Assembly: GCF_029080175.1 (NCBI RefSeq)
Contig: NZ_JARFJC010000045.1
Reading direction: 5' to 3' (one strand)
Source: Luteipulveratus flavus
Lineage (GTDB): Bacteria; Actinomycetota; Actinomycetes; Actinomycetales; Dermatophilaceae
DNA length: 64,000 bases
Below the pieces are notes generated by a model. The model was not told the origin of the DNA and did not search any database. It was given only the letters and a program-made list of their open reading frames with translations. Each line of letters begins with the position of its first letter. Within the stretch, counting starts at the first letter, position 1. Position numbers and translations under genes: made by a program. Shown here in pieces: positions 43,587 to 52,812 of this stretch.

Positions 43587-44135
43587 TCACTGGCCGGTGC
43601 GGCCGTCGATGCACTCGCGCAGCAGGTCGGCGTGCCCGCAGTGGCGGGCGTACTCCTCGATCATGTGCACCAGCACGTCGCGCAGCTCCACCGTCTCCTC
43701 GCCGAGCGGCACGGCGACGTCGAACGACGCGGCGCTCTCGACGTACGCCTCCGCCGCCGCGACCTGCGCCTCCCAGTCGGCCCACGCCCGGCTCACCACC
43801 TCGTCGTCGGCGACCACCCCGTTGAAGTCGAGGTCACCGTCGTCGGCCGACCAGTAGATCCGGTCGACCTGCTGCTGCTGCATGACGCGGACGAACCAGT
43901 GGTGCTCGACCCGTGCCAGGTGGCGGATGAGCCCGAGCAGCGACATCGTCGAGGGCGGCACCGAGCGCCGTGCCAGCTGCTCGGCGTTCAACCCGTCGCA
44001 CTTCATCTTCAACGTGAGCCGGTAGAACTCCAGGTATCCGAGCAGCGTCTGCCGCTCGCCGGTGGTGCTGCTCTGGTCGCGCGGGTCGTCCTCGGGGTCG
44101 GCCCACATGTCGGGGTACTTGCGCTCGGTCGTCAT
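43587..44135 (-). CDS. DinB-family (DUF664) protein
   Basis: This 182-residue helical bundle has GLIRHLARVEHHWF and a C-terminal HMIEEYARHCGHADLLRE, supplying the three His residues that usually bind a metal. The actinobacterial group includes bacillithiol/mycothiol S-transferase relatives; the substrate is unknown. A paralogue lies at 50829-51389 and shares the same ends (FIEEYGRHTGQADLLRES). Confidence 0.85.
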   Translation of the reverse strand: MTTERKYPDMWADPEDDPRDQSSTTGERQTLLGYLEFYRLTLKMKCDGLNAEQLARRSVPPSTMSLLGLIRHLARVEHHWFVRVMQQQQVDRIYWSADDGDLDFNGVVADDEVVSRAWADWEAQVAAAEAYVESAASFDVAVPLGEETVELRDVLVHMIEEYARHCGHADLLRECIDGRTGQ

Positions 44136-44175
44136 GCCATCAACCTCGCCCGGGATCGCCCGTACTGCAAGGCTT

Positions 44176-44898
44176 TTAGCGCCCGTCGAGGATCGAGCCG
44201 TTGATCTCGCTCGCCGGCTTGTCCCACAGCCCGACCAGCGTCTGGGCGACCTGGTCGACGTGCGTGAAGCCCTTGAACTTCGCCTCCGGCTTGGCCTCCT
44301 GCATCGCCGGGGTCAGCAGCGCCATGATCCGGACGACGGTGGCCGCGGCCTGGCTGCCCTCGAACGAGTCAGCGACCGCGCGGGTCCAGACCTCGGTGGC
44401 TGCCTTGGCGGCGGCGTACGAGGCGTTCGTCGCCGACGGCTTGTCGACCTGCACGCTCGACACGATCGCGAGCCGGCCGCGGGGCGACTCCTTGATCGGG
44501 TCGTGCAGCGCGCGGGAGGCGTGCTGCAGCGTACGAATCAGGCTGTCGTGCAACGCGTCCCAGTCGGCGAGGTCGGACTCGACGATGCCCTTGCCGCCGC
44601 GCCAACCACCGACCAGGTGCAGCAGGCCGTCGACGTGGCCGTGCTCCTGGACGAGCTCGTGGCCCCACGCGAGGGTCGACGGCTCGTCGAGCAGGTCCAC
44701 GACGGCGGTCTCGACCCGGCCCGGACCCTCGATGCCGGCGACGGCCGCGTCCAGCTTGGTCGGGTCGACGTCCACCGCGACGACGGTGGCTCCGCCCGCG
44801 ACCAGGCGGCGGACGACGGCCGGACCGGCAGCACCGGCCGCTCCCGTCACCACGACGACCAGGCCGTTGGTCGAGCCGGACGTGCTGGCGTCGGTCAT
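44176..44898 (-). CDS. Short-chain dehydrogenase/reductase
   Basis: This 240-residue SDR has the TGAAGAAGPAVVRRL cofactor loop (variant of TGxxxGxG) and the active-site YAAAKAA with the Ser in IVSSVQV. The stop codon of the DUF6421-type gene overlaps its ATG by 4 bases, so they are coupled. It may act on the same substrate as that protein, which is an inference. Confidence 0.88.
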   Translation of the reverse strand: MTDASTSGSTNGLVVVVTGAAGAAGPAVVRRLVAGGATVVAVDVDPTKLDAAVAGIEGPGRVETAVVDLLDEPSTLAWGHELVQEHGHVDGLLHLVGGWRGGKGIVESDLADWDALHDSLIRTLQHASRALHDPIKESPRGRLAIVSSVQVDKPSATNASYAAAKAATEVWTRAVADSFEGSQAAATVVRIMALLTPAMQEAKPEAKFKGFTHVDQVAQTLVGLWDKPASEINGSILDGR

Positions 44899-47030
44899 GC
44901 GTTCTCCTTGGTGAGCTCCGGGGTCGACGCGGTGATGCCACTGGTCGACGCGATCACGTCGGCCATCTTCTTACGCAGCGCCTCGTAGAACACGTTCAGG
45001 GGGAACTCGTCCGGCTGCACCAGGTCGGTCAGCCCCTTGGGCGGCCCGTCCAGCGGGAGCGCCTTCGCGCCCTGCGCCCAGGTCGAGGCCGGGTGCGGCG
45101 CCACGTACGACGACACGAACTCGTACGACGCGAGCCAGTGGCCGACCCGCGAGCGGTCGATGCCGGAGCGGTACAGCCGCTCGACGTCCTCGCACAGGGC
45201 GATGACGACCTCGGGCACGCGTCGCCAGTCGAAGGACAGCTTGTTGTCCGTCCAGCGCAGTGCGTCGCCTCGATGCAGGTAGGCGAACATCAGCTGGCCG
45301 CCGAGCCCGTCGTAGTTGCGGACCCGGTCACCGGTGATCGGGAAGCGGAACAGCCGGTCGAACAGGATCGCGTACTCGACCGAGCGGGCGTACGCCTGGC
45401 CCTGGGCCTCCAGGTCGACCGCCTGCCGGAAGGTGTTCAGGTCGCAGCGCAGCTCCTCGAGCGCGTACATCCAGAACGGCATCCGCTGCTTTATCATGAA
45501 CGGGTCGAACGGCAGGTCGCCGTGGCTGTGCGTGCGGTCGTGGATGAGGTCCCACATCGCGAAGGTCGACTGGGCCAGCTCCTGGGAGCCGACCAGCCGC
45601 TCGGCGTCCGGCGGCAGCTGCAGGCTGAGCAGGTCCGCGGCGGCGGAGACGACGCGGCGGAAGCGCGCGCCCTCGCGATCGCAGAAGATGCCGCCCCAGC
45701 TGAACTTCGGGACCTCGCGCACGGCGACGGTCTCCGGGAACAGCACGGCGGAGTTGGTGTCGTAGCCCGGGGTGAAGTCGATGAAGTTCAGCGCCAGGAA
45801 CATCCGGTTGTCGTAGGTCTCCTCGACCTTGGCCAGCCAGTCCGGCCACTGCACCGAGATGAGGAGCGCCTCGAAGACGCGGTCGAGGTTGCCGTTCTGG
45901 GTGTACATCGGGAAGACGACCAGGTGCTCGATCTGGTCCTCGCGGCACAGGTCCGGGCGGAAGGCCATCAGCGAGTCCAGGAAGTCCGGCTTGGCGAACC
46001 CGGACTCGACCCAGCGGTCCAGGTCGACCGGCAGCGCCTCGAGGTACGCCGCGTCGTGCGGGAAGCGCGGGGCCAGTGCCGCGATCTGCGTCTTCATCGT
46101 CGCGACCAGCTCGCCGGCGCGGGCGTGCTGACCGGCGTCCTCGATCGAGCCGTCCTTGGTCTGCAGGAGCCGCAGCTCCTCGACGGCGGCCTTGAGCGCG
46201 AGCCACTCGGGAGCGGACGCGGCCTCGCTGGTCGCCGCGGCCGCGCCGCCCGCGCGGCCGGCGCCGGAGGCCCAGGTCACGACGTTGGTCCACAGCCGGG
46301 CGTTGTCCAGCTCGTCGATCGAGTCATCGCCGACCAGGTCGGAGTCCGCGAGGACGACGACGCGGCCCGCGCCGTACCGGGTCGCCACGGCGAGCGGCTG
46401 GCCGGCGGGGTACGCGGTCGCGCTGGTCCGGGCGAGGACGGTCGCCTCGGCCGCGCCCGAGACGTCGACGACGCCGGCGCGGTAGAAGCACATCTGGTCG
46501 ACGCCGGCGAGCAGGCCCTGGCCCAGACCCTCGCCGGGCTGGCCGAGGACCCAGGTGGCGTTGCCGAGGTGACGGCGACCGCCGTCGGCGGACTCGTGGA
46601 CGAGCGTGCTGGTCACGCGCAGGCCGAACCGGCCGAGCAGCTCGTTGAGGTTGTTGCCGTAGCTGTCCTGGTCGCACTCGGCGAGGACCACCAGACCGCC
46701 GCCGTCGCGGACGTAGGCCTCGACGGCGTCCAGCTCGCTCTCGTCGAGCACGGGCGGCAGGTCGCCCATCACGCGCTCGGAGCGGGCCTCGGCGGGGTGG
46801 GCGATGACGAGCACGTCGTGCTCGGCGAGCGCGTCCTGCGTGAGCGCGCCGCTGCTGTGAGCGCGGACCTCTAGCCCACGCGCCGTCAGGACCTCGGCCG
46901 CGCGCGCCAGGCTGGCGTCGGCCGGGTTGGCGGGGTTCATCGTCGCCGCGACCTCACGGCTCAACGACCACGCGCTGCTGTGCGACTGCTCCACGAGCAC
47001 CTTCGGGAACACACTCACCACTGCCACCAC
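44895..47030 (-). CDS. DUF6421-type large protein with N-terminal ThuA/glutamine amidotransferase-like domain
   Basis: This is a 711-residue protein. Residues 1-255 look like a class I amidotransferase-fold domain without an obvious catalytic Cys (VLVIAHPAEAR, VRDGGGLVVLAECD, GRVVVLADSDLVGDDS). Residues about 275-700 match a large helical actinobacterial protein of unknown function with invariant-looking phrases PKFSWGGIFCDREGARF, WDLIHDRTHSHGDLPFDPF and the His-rich THSHGD that could bind a metal. The domain name DUF6421 is my recollection and needs a search. Several GTG starts lie in a row near 47,030. It is coupled to an SDR gene. Confidence 0.65.
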   Translation of the reverse strand: MVAVVSVFPKVLVEQSHSSAWSLSREVAATMNPANPADASLARAAEVLTARGLEVRAHSSGALTQDALAEHDVLVIAHPAEARSERVMGDLPPVLDESELDAVEAYVRDGGGLVVLAECDQDSYGNNLNELLGRFGLRVTSTLVHESADGGRRHLGNATWVLGQPGEGLGQGLLAGVDQMCFYRAGVVDVSGAAEATVLARTSATAYPAGQPLAVATRYGAGRVVVLADSDLVGDDSIDELDNARLWTNVVTWASGAGRAGGAAAATSEAASAPEWLALKAAVEELRLLQTKDGSIEDAGQHARAGELVATMKTQIAALAPRFPHDAAYLEALPVDLDRWVESGFAKPDFLDSLMAFRPDLCREDQIEHLVVFPMYTQNGNLDRVFEALLISVQWPDWLAKVEETYDNRMFLALNFIDFTPGYDTNSAVLFPETVAVREVPKFSWGGIFCDREGARFRRVVSAAADLLSLQLPPDAERLVGSQELAQSTFAMWDLIHDRTHSHGDLPFDPFMIKQRMPFWMYALEELRCDLNTFRQAVDLEAQGQAYARSVEYAILFDRLFRFPITGDRVRNYDGLGGQLMFAYLHRGDALRWTDNKLSFDWRRVPEVVIALCEDVERLYRSGIDRSRVGHWLASYEFVSSYVAPHPASTWAQGAKALPLDGPPKGLTDLVQPDEFPLNVFYEALRKKMADVIASTSGITASTPELTKENA

Positions 47031-47142
47031 TTCATACGGGAGTTTTTACGGTCGCAGACAGCGTAGACGGGAGATTCTCCGCTGAGCAATCGGAACGGCT
47101 CCCGTGACCGAAGCCACATCCGCGGCCGTTACCCTCGTCGCC

Positions 47143-48291
47143 ATGCCCGTGCAGCGCCTCATGCCGACACCGGAGTCGGCTGACCTCATCGAGCTCACCC
47201 GCGACCTCGCCCGTCGCGAGCTCGCTCCTCGCGTCGACGCCGCCGAGAAGGCGGCCGAGATGCCCCGCGACGTCTACCTGACCCTCGGCGAGGCGGGCAT
47301 GCTGTCCCTCCCCTACCCCGAGGAGTACGGCGGCGGCGGACAGCCGTACGAGGTGTACCTGCAGGTGATCGAGGAGATCGCCCACGCCTGGATGTCGGTC
47401 GCCGTCGGCACCTCGGTGCACTCGCTGTCCTGCTACGCCCTCGCCACCGTCGGCTCGGAGACGCAGCGCAAGGAGCTGCTCCCCGACATGCTCAGCGGTC
47501 GGCTGCTCGGCGCGTACGGCCTGTCGGAGCCCGACGCCGGCTCCGACGTCTCGGCCATCTCCACCCGCGCGCGGCGCAGCGAGGACGGGTCGTCGTACAC
47601 CGTCCGTGGCCGCAAGGCGTGGATCTCCAACGCCGGGTACGCCGACTTCTACACGACGTTCGTGCGCACCGGTGACGACCCGACGCGCGGGCTCTCCTGC
47701 CTGCTGATCCCCGCCGACACCGACGGCCTGTCGTTCGGTGCGCCCGAGCGCAAGATGGGCCTGGCCAGCGACCCCGTGCGCGAGGTCGTCCTCGACGACG
47801 CGGTCGTCGACGCCGGCCGCCTGATCGGCGAGGAGGGCGAGGGCATGAAGATCGCGCTCGCCGCTCTCGACTCCGGTCGCCTCGGAATCGCTGCTGCCGC
47901 AACGGGACTCGCGCAGTCCGCACTCGACGTCGCGATCGCGTACGCGAAGGAGCGCCACCAGTTCGGGCGGGCCGTCGCGGACAACCAGGGCCTGGCGTTC
48001 CTGCTGGCCGACATGGAGGCCGCGGTGTCCTCGGGTCGCACCGCCTACCTGTACGCAGCCCGGTTGCGTGACGCCGGAAGGCCGTTCACCCGCGAGGCCG
48101 CCGTCGCCAAGCTCGCCGGCACCGACGCGGCGATGAAGGTGACGACCGACGCCGTCCAGGTGCTCGGCGGCGCCGGATACACCCAGGACTTCCCGGTCGA
48201 GCGGATGATGCGCGACGCCAAGGTCACGCAGATCTTCGAAGGCACCAACCAGATCCAGCGCCTGGTGATCTCCCGCCAGCTGCTGAAGTAG
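47143..48291 (+). CDS. Acyl-CoA dehydrogenase
   Basis: This 382-residue flavoprotein has the family signature GAYGLSEPDAGSDVSAIST, KAWISNAGYADFY, the FAD-contact region KERHQFGRAVADNQGL and QVLGGAGYTQDFPVERMMRD, with the catalytic Glu in IFEGTNQIQRLVI. ATG at 47143 is chosen because a TACCCT hexamer lies 7 bases upstream; an upstream GTG at 47104 lacks support. It is followed 15 bases later by a hydroxyacyl-CoA dehydrogenase-type SDR. Confidence 0.92.
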   Translation: MPVQRLMPTPESADLIELTRDLARRELAPRVDAAEKAAEMPRDVYLTLGEAGMLSLPYPEEYGGGGQPYEVYLQVIEEIAHAWMSVAVGTSVHSLSCYALATVGSETQRKELLPDMLSGRLLGAYGLSEPDAGSDVSAISTRARRSEDGSSYTVRGRKAWISNAGYADFYTTFVRTGDDPTRGLSCLLIPADTDGLSFGAPERKMGLASDPVREVVLDDAVVDAGRLIGEEGEGMKIALAALDSGRLGIAAAATGLAQSALDVAIAYAKERHQFGRAVADNQGLAFLLADMEAAVSSGRTAYLYAARLRDAGRPFTREAAVAKLAGTDAAMKVTTDAVQVLGGAGYTQDFPVERMMRDAKVTQIFEGTNQIQRLVISRQLLK

Positions 48292-48306
48292 AGAGGCCCA
48301 GCACCC

Positions 48307-49071
48307 TTGCAGATCAACGACTCCACCGTCGCGCTCGTCACCGGCGGAGGTTCCGGGCTCGGTGAGGCGACCGCCCGCCGCCTGTACGCCGACGGTGCCG
48401 CCGTGGTCATCGCCGACCTCGAGCAGTCGCGCGGCGCCGACGTCGCGGCCTCCCTCGGCGAGCGCGCCCACTTCGTCGCCACCGACGTCCGCGACGGCGA
48501 GCAGGTCCAGGCCGCGATCGACGCGGCGACCGGTCTCGGCGACCTGCGGGTCGTCGTCAGCTGCGCGGGCGTGGCGACGCCCGGGCGCATCATCGGCAAG
48601 CGCGGCGTGCACGACCTCGACCAGTACCGCACGGTCGTCGAGATCAACCTGATCGGCACGTTCAACGTGCTCCGCCTCGCCGCCGAGGCGATGGCCGGCA
48701 ACGAGCCCGTCGACGGGGACCGCGGTGTCGTGGTCATGACGGCCTCCGTCGCGGCGTACGACGGCCAGGTCGGGCAGGCGGCGTACGCGTCGTCCAAGGG
48801 CGGCGTCGTCGGCCTCACCCTCCCCGCCGCGCGGGACCTAGCGGACAAGGGGATTCGCGTCATGACGATCGCGCCGGGCACGTTCGAGACGCCGATGATT
48901 GCTGGCCTCCCGAACGACGTGAAGTCGGTGCTGGAGAAGCAGGTGCCGCACCCGTCGCGTCTCGGCGCCCCGGAGGAGTACGCCTCGCTGGTGGCGCACA
49001 TCGTCGACAACCCGATGCTCAACGGCGAGGTCATCCGGCTGGACGGCGCGCTGCGGATGCCGCCGCGCTGA
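48307..49071 (+). CDS. SDR, type 2 3-hydroxyacyl-CoA dehydrogenase-like
   Basis: This 254-residue SDR has VTGGGSGLGEATARRL, the acid residue DLEQSRG that favours NAD, VVSCAGVATPG and the active site YASSKGG with the conserved APGTFETPM. The pattern AYDGQVGQAAYASSKGG is typical of HSD10-like 3-hydroxyacyl-CoA dehydrogenases, so it may carry out the step after the adjacent acyl-CoA dehydrogenase. A TTG start codon is used. Confidence 0.88.
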   Translation: MQINDSTVALVTGGGSGLGEATARRLYADGAAVVIADLEQSRGADVAASLGERAHFVATDVRDGEQVQAAIDAATGLGDLRVVVSCAGVATPGRIIGKRGVHDLDQYRTVVEINLIGTFNVLRLAAEAMAGNEPVDGDRGVVVMTASVAAYDGQVGQAAYASSKGGVVGLTLPAARDLADKGIRVMTIAPGTFETPMIAGLPNDVKSVLEKQVPHPSRLGAPEEYASLVAHIVDNPMLNGEVIRLDGALRMPPR

Positions 49072-49110
49072 CCGGCGCCCGTCCGCCGACGGGCCCACCT
49101 TTCCCTCGAG

Positions 49111-49143
49111 AGGCCCACTGATCCGCTGCGGATCGGTGGGCCT
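49111..49143. terminator. Bidirectional hairpin terminator
   Basis: AGGCCCACTGATCCGC pairs with CGGATCGGTGGGCCT over 15-16 bases. A wider match with GTGGGCCTCTC downstream (49156-49166) gives a second, competing fold. It lies between the convergent SDR and hemerythrin genes. Confidence 0.75.
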
Positions 49144-49186
49144 GTCGGCGCGTAGGTGGGCCTCTCGGTGAGCGCCACCCGCCGGG

Positions 49187-49735
49187 TCAGCGCTCGTCGT
49201 CCGGCAGCTTGCCTTCCTTCTCGGCACGCGCGACGACCTTCTCGACGTACGCGATCGAGCCACAGTCCTGGTCGAGCAGCTCGCTGCGCCTGGCTGCCCA
49301 CGCGCTGCCGAGGTCCTGGCGGACCTGCTCGCCGACCTCCGTGCGGGCCGGGTTGAGGATGGTCTGCTCCTCCTCGCCGATGTGGTGGTTCAGCGCGGTG
49401 GCGAGGTCCTCGACGGCGTCGTCGAACTTCTGGGTGTCGGTGCCCTTGCACTCCAGCAGGTGCAGCAGCGCCTGGTTGCCCTCGGCGTGCTCCTCCTCGC
49501 CGTGCTCGGCCTCGTGCTCGCCGATCGCGTCCTTGCGCCGCAGCTGCGGGTAGACCTTCTCCTCCTCCGCCTCGCCGTGCGCGATGAGCACCGCGGAGAG
49601 CGCGGCCCGGGCGGCCTCCCGGTCGGCGGTGACGTCGCGCAGGTCGCGCAGCAACGCCTCGAAGAACCGGTGGTCGTCGAGGATCAGCTGGACGACGTCG
49701 CCCTGTGTGGGTCGGGGGATCGCGATCTCGGTCAT
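49187..49735 (-). CDS. Hemerythrin HHE cation-binding protein
   Basis: This 182-residue helical bundle carries His/Glu iron ligands: DDHRFFEALLRD, AHGEAEEEKVYPQL, EAEHGEEEHAEGNQ and NHHIGEEEQTILNPAR. Hemerythrins bind oxygen or nitric oxide via a di-iron site, or serve in iron handling. It is not in an operon; the start MTEIAIP gives the usual length. Confidence 0.88.
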   Translation of the reverse strand: MTEIAIPRPTQGDVVQLILDDHRFFEALLRDLRDVTADREAARAALSAVLIAHGEAEEEKVYPQLRRKDAIGEHEAEHGEEEHAEGNQALLHLLECKGTDTQKFDDAVEDLATALNHHIGEEEQTILNPARTEVGEQVRQDLGSAWAARRSELLDQDCGSIAYVEKVVARAEKEGKLPDDER

Positions 49736-49913
49736 CACTCCTTCATACCCGTTGACCGCGACGGGCACACCGCTCCGATGCACGGACGTCGAGGCATCCG
49801 GAACGCGCGTTGCGAACGATTCGGTAACGACGGCCGGATCCGCCGATTCGCCCACTTACAGTTTCGTGGCCGCGCGGCGATGCGAAGGGCACCATGCCTC
49901 AGACCCGTGCGCC

Positions 49914-50720
49914 ATGTACAGGGGGACTTCTTCCTTGCTTCGTTCTGCCCGGGCGCTCGCCCTCTCCGCCGTCATCGCCACCGGCCTCGGTGCCGCCGTG
50001 GCCCCGCACGCCGTCGCCGACTCCGGTGACTCCAAGCGCGTACACGCCAAAACTCTGCGCTCGAAGGTCGCGCACGTCGTCGGCCCCGAGGGCGGCCCGG
50101 TCATCGGCAGCTGCTCGCTCGTGGTGCCGAGCACCGCCCGCGTGGTCAACGACTGGCAGTCGATCCCGGTCCGGGTCACCGGCGGCTGCGCGATCAGCGA
50201 CACTCCGATCGCCGCCTGGTACGTCGGCTCGTACGACGCCCCGAGCGACTTCATCTTCTTCGGTGACTTCAGCGACTCCGGAGAGGTCTACGGCTCCCGC
50301 ACCTCCACGTGGGACGTGTTCGACAACACCCAGCTGGGCCGGCGCACCTGGCAGGACGACTTTGCGTTCACCGGCGACCAGACCGCGCAGTACACCCAGA
50401 ACAACCCGGTCACGACGGTGAAGGTCGGCTCCTGGGCGGCCCTGTCCACCACGCGCTCGGGCAGCAAGGTCACGATCAACACCCGGGTCTCCCGTTACTC
50501 CACGGCGTACCACAAGCCGATCGCCTGGGCGGGCGCGACCGGGACGATCCAGTTCCGCGCGGCGGGCACCTCCACCTGGAAGGGCCTGAAGTACGCCACG
50601 GCCAACAGCGCCGGGACGTACAGCTACAGCTACATCAACAGCGCCAAGGGCGACTACCGCGTGGTCTACAACACCACTCCGTACATCTGGGACGCGACCA
50701 GCGCGTCCTCGACCCGCTGA
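49914..50720 (+). CDS. Secreted protein of unknown function
   Basis: This 268-residue protein has a signal peptide (basic RSARALALS, then a hydrophobic stretch and cleavage near APHAVADS). The mature part is Ser/Thr/Tyr-rich with repeated short beta-like segments, including TGTIQFRAAGTSTWKGLKYA, which resembles Ig-like or calcium-dependent wall-binding folds seen in actinobacterial exoproteins. No catalytic motif is seen. A strong terminator follows. Confidence 0.7.
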   Translation: MYRGTSSLLRSARALALSAVIATGLGAAVAPHAVADSGDSKRVHAKTLRSKVAHVVGPEGGPVIGSCSLVVPSTARVVNDWQSIPVRVTGGCAISDTPIAAWYVGSYDAPSDFIFFGDFSDSGEVYGSRTSTWDVFDNTQLGRRTWQDDFAFTGDQTAQYTQNNPVTTVKVGSWAALSTTRSGSKVTINTRVSRYSTAYHKPIAWAGATGTIQFRAAGTSTWKGLKYATANSAGTYSYSYINSAKGDYRVVYNTTPYIWDATSASSTR

Positions 50721-50738
50721 CCCGAGCGCACCGCTCAC

Positions 50739-50772
50739 AGAGCGCCCGGCCGCTTCGGCGGTCGGGCGCTCT
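50739..50772. terminator. Hairpin terminator
   Basis: A perfect 10-base stem (AGAGCGCCCG with CGGGCGCTCT) with a partly self-paired 14-base loop follows the secreted-protein stop. Confidence 0.75.
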
Positions 50773-50828
50773 GGCGTTCACCGGACGCCGGACGCCGATC
50801 GTCCGGAACCGGCCGTACCGTCCGAGCC

Positions 50829-51389
50829 ATGGATGGAGACACGACCGCTGGGTACGTCGAGCCGCCCGCCGTCGGGGACGAGGCGTCGATCCTGCTCGGC
50901 TCGCTGGAGCGACAGCGCGCGACGTTCCGGTGGAAGTGCGCCGACCTCGACGACGCCGGCCTGTCCGCCCGGGTCGGGGCGTCGACGCTGACGCTGGGCC
51001 GGCTGCTGAAGCACCTGGCGTACATGGAGGACCTCAACTTCACCGGCGAGCTCGGCGGTGCGCCGCTGCCCGAGCCGTGGGCGTCCGTACCCGAGGAGGG
51101 CCGCTCGGAGTGGGCGTTCGAGTCCGCCGAGGCCGACAGCCCGCAGACCCTGTACGCGCTGTGGGACGCCTCGGTCGCCCGGTCCCGCACTGCGCTCGAG
51201 GCGGCGGTCAGGGCGGGCGGCCCGGGTGCCACGTTCGCGTCGGGTCGGGAGTCGCTCCGGCGGTTGATCGTCGACTTCATCGAGGAGTACGGGCGCCACA
51301 CCGGTCAGGCGGACCTGCTGCGGGAGTCCGTCGACGGCCGGGTCGGTGAGGACCCGCCCGGCCCGGTGCGGGCGTACGAGCTGGGCTAG
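50829..51389 (+). CDS. DinB-family (DUF664) protein
   Basis: This 186-residue helical bundle is paralogous to the one at 43587-44135 (SILLGSLERQRATFRWKCADLDD; LGRLLKHLAYMEDLNF; DFIEEYGRHTGQADLLRES). A TACCGT hexamer lies exactly 7 bases before the ATG. The terminus overlaps a convergent membrane-protein gene by 4 bases. Confidence 0.85.
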   Translation: MDGDTTAGYVEPPAVGDEASILLGSLERQRATFRWKCADLDDAGLSARVGASTLTLGRLLKHLAYMEDLNFTGELGGAPLPEPWASVPEEGRSEWAFESAEADSPQTLYALWDASVARSRTALEAAVRAGGPGATFASGRESLRRLIVDFIEEYGRHTGQADLLRESVDGRVGEDPPGPVRAYELG

Positions 51390-51868
51390 TCCGCCGCCGT
51401 CGGATGGCTGATCGGCAGACGCCACCAGGGAGTCGGGACGTCACTGCCACCCGCTGCCGCCGCGAGCGCCCGGGCCACACGCATGGTGATCTGGCCGGCG
51501 GCGGCGAGGAGCAGCAGACCCATCGGCACCTCGAGCAGCAGGGCGGTCAGCAGCGACTCGGCCTGGTCCTCGGACGTCGCGGTCATGGCGTCGAACCACG
51601 CGTCGATCAGCATCATGGTGCCGGCGGCGGTAGCGGTGACCACGGTCATCAGCCTGCGCTTCCAAGCCAGCCACGCCGTCGCGCCGAGAGCCAGCGCCAG
51701 GGCGATGTCGAAGCCCGTCCACGTCCACTCCCACCTCCGGGCGGCGTAGTGATGGGGCAGCGCGAATGCGATGTAGACCGTCCACGGCACCAGCACCAGG
51801 GACCCCAGCGCCGCCAGGGGCAGGATCAGTCGCCGACGCCGGCGTACGACGTCACTCGGGACGGTCAC
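51386..51868 (-). CDS. Small integral membrane protein
   Basis: This 160-residue protein has four hydrophobic segments (starting LILPLAALGSLVLVPWTVYI) and no known domain. The GTG start VTVPSD follows a GGAGG ribosome site. Longer in-frame starts would add a Arg/Pro-rich, non-hydrophobic 69 residues and are rejected. The function is unknown. Confidence 0.7.
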   Translation of the reverse strand: MTVPSDVVRRRRRLILPLAALGSLVLVPWTVYIAFALPHHYAARRWEWTWTGFDIALALALGATAWLAWKRRLMTVVTATAAGTMMLIDAWFDAMTATSEDQAESLLTALLLEVPMGLLLLAAAGQITMRVARALAAAAGGSDVPTPWWRLPISHPTAAD

Positions 51869-52202
51869 GGGCGGCCTCCTGTGGATCAACGGTCCGGCCG
51901 CACGTGCGCACGACCGGGACGATGGCTCGAACCTATCCGCGCCACCGCACCCCGCCGAACCGACCGGCACGCCGATCCGGCGGTTCGCTCTGCTCCCGGG
52001 TCCGCCCTTGCCGCGAACTGCTCTGCTGCGCGCCGCTCGTCGGGGCCGATCGAAAGACCGACCTGGGACGCCCACATGGACCTGAACGACGACCAGCGGT
52101 CAGCGCTGAGCACCGCAGCGCCGAAGGAGAAGAGGCCCGAGCGGTCCTCGGCGGCAGCGGTGACGACCGGTAGACGATCCCAGGATCACGGGGTGACCTA
52201 CG
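51869..52202. other. Intergenic region left of the integrated element; no supported gene
   Basis: No protein-coding gene is supported. A short ORF beginning at 52076 runs through the left attachment site and has no ribosome site or family likeness. This is the original downstream flank of the tRNA-Thr gene before insertion. Confidence 0.6.
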
Positions 52203-52249
52203 TGGAGCCGGTGACAGGAGTCGAACCCGCGACATCTTCATTACAAGTG
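52203..52249. repeat. attL: 47-base copy of the tRNA-Thr 3' end
   Basis: It is identical over 47 bases to 63655-63701, from the CCA end to the anticodon loop. It lacks the 5' half of the tRNA, so no functional tRNA is made here. Confidence 0.93.
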
Positions 52250-52812
52250 CGCTCCGGGTGGCCGTCGCTGTGTGGGCGGCCAGCGTTCTCGGGTGCATGC
52301 GTTGCGGTCGATCGGCGGCGTTGAGCCCTGGAGGTGCGCCGGGGGTGCGCGTTGGCAGAGAGAGCCACCGAACCGATAGCGGAGCACAAGAGGTCACGGA
52401 GTCGGTCTGTCACGCCCCGGGCGCTGCGATCGGCTTGGACTCGTTGTGCGGTGAGCACATGCCCCTGACCCCTCGTGAGCGGGGGCTTGACTGGCCGTCG
52501 TAGTGGCCGGATGCTGCCGCGTCGGGTCGGCGGCTCGGAGGTGAGGACGTCTCGGCAGCTTGAGCCGGGGCGTCGTTCGTATGCGTCCATGGCCGGTGAG
52601 GTCCGGGCGCGTCGGCGTGGGGGTGCGCGGGCGAGGCGTGCCGAGTCCCGCGCGGGGGTCCCTGCGCCAGAGCGCCCGGGCCGATCCGGCCCGGGCGCGC
52701 GCGGCGGAGCCGCGCCTTGAGTCAGTAGAGAAAGTCCTCACGAGCATGCGCGTGGAGGGCAAAGCATCACTTCGCCCGCCCCGAACCGTCAGGGACTCGG
52801 ACCGCCATGCAG
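52250..52812. other. Left end of the element; no supported gene
   Basis: I find no convincing coding region. It holds a 19-base sequence also found near the right end, some GC-rich short inverted repeats and the 3' untranslated end of the cargo operon. An ORF on the minus strand across 52394-52975 runs against the cargo gene's own frame and is Arg/Pro-rich, so it is not accepted. Confidence 0.6.
52333..52351. repeat. 19-base sequence shared by both element ends, left copy
   Basis: GGTGCGCCGGGGGTGCGCG matches 63589-63607 exactly, in the same orientation. It lies 84 bases inside attL and contains two GGTGCGC units. It is a candidate integrase arm site. Confidence 0.6.

Noticed and set aside
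52203..52280. Second tRNA-Thr gene at the left end
   Set aside because: Only the 3' 47 bases are present; the acceptor 5' strand, D arm and half of the anticodon arm are missing.
52076..52324. Short ORF starting MDLNDDQRSAL running through attL
   Set aside because: There is no ribosome site, the frame crosses the attachment repeat and the composition is not convincing.
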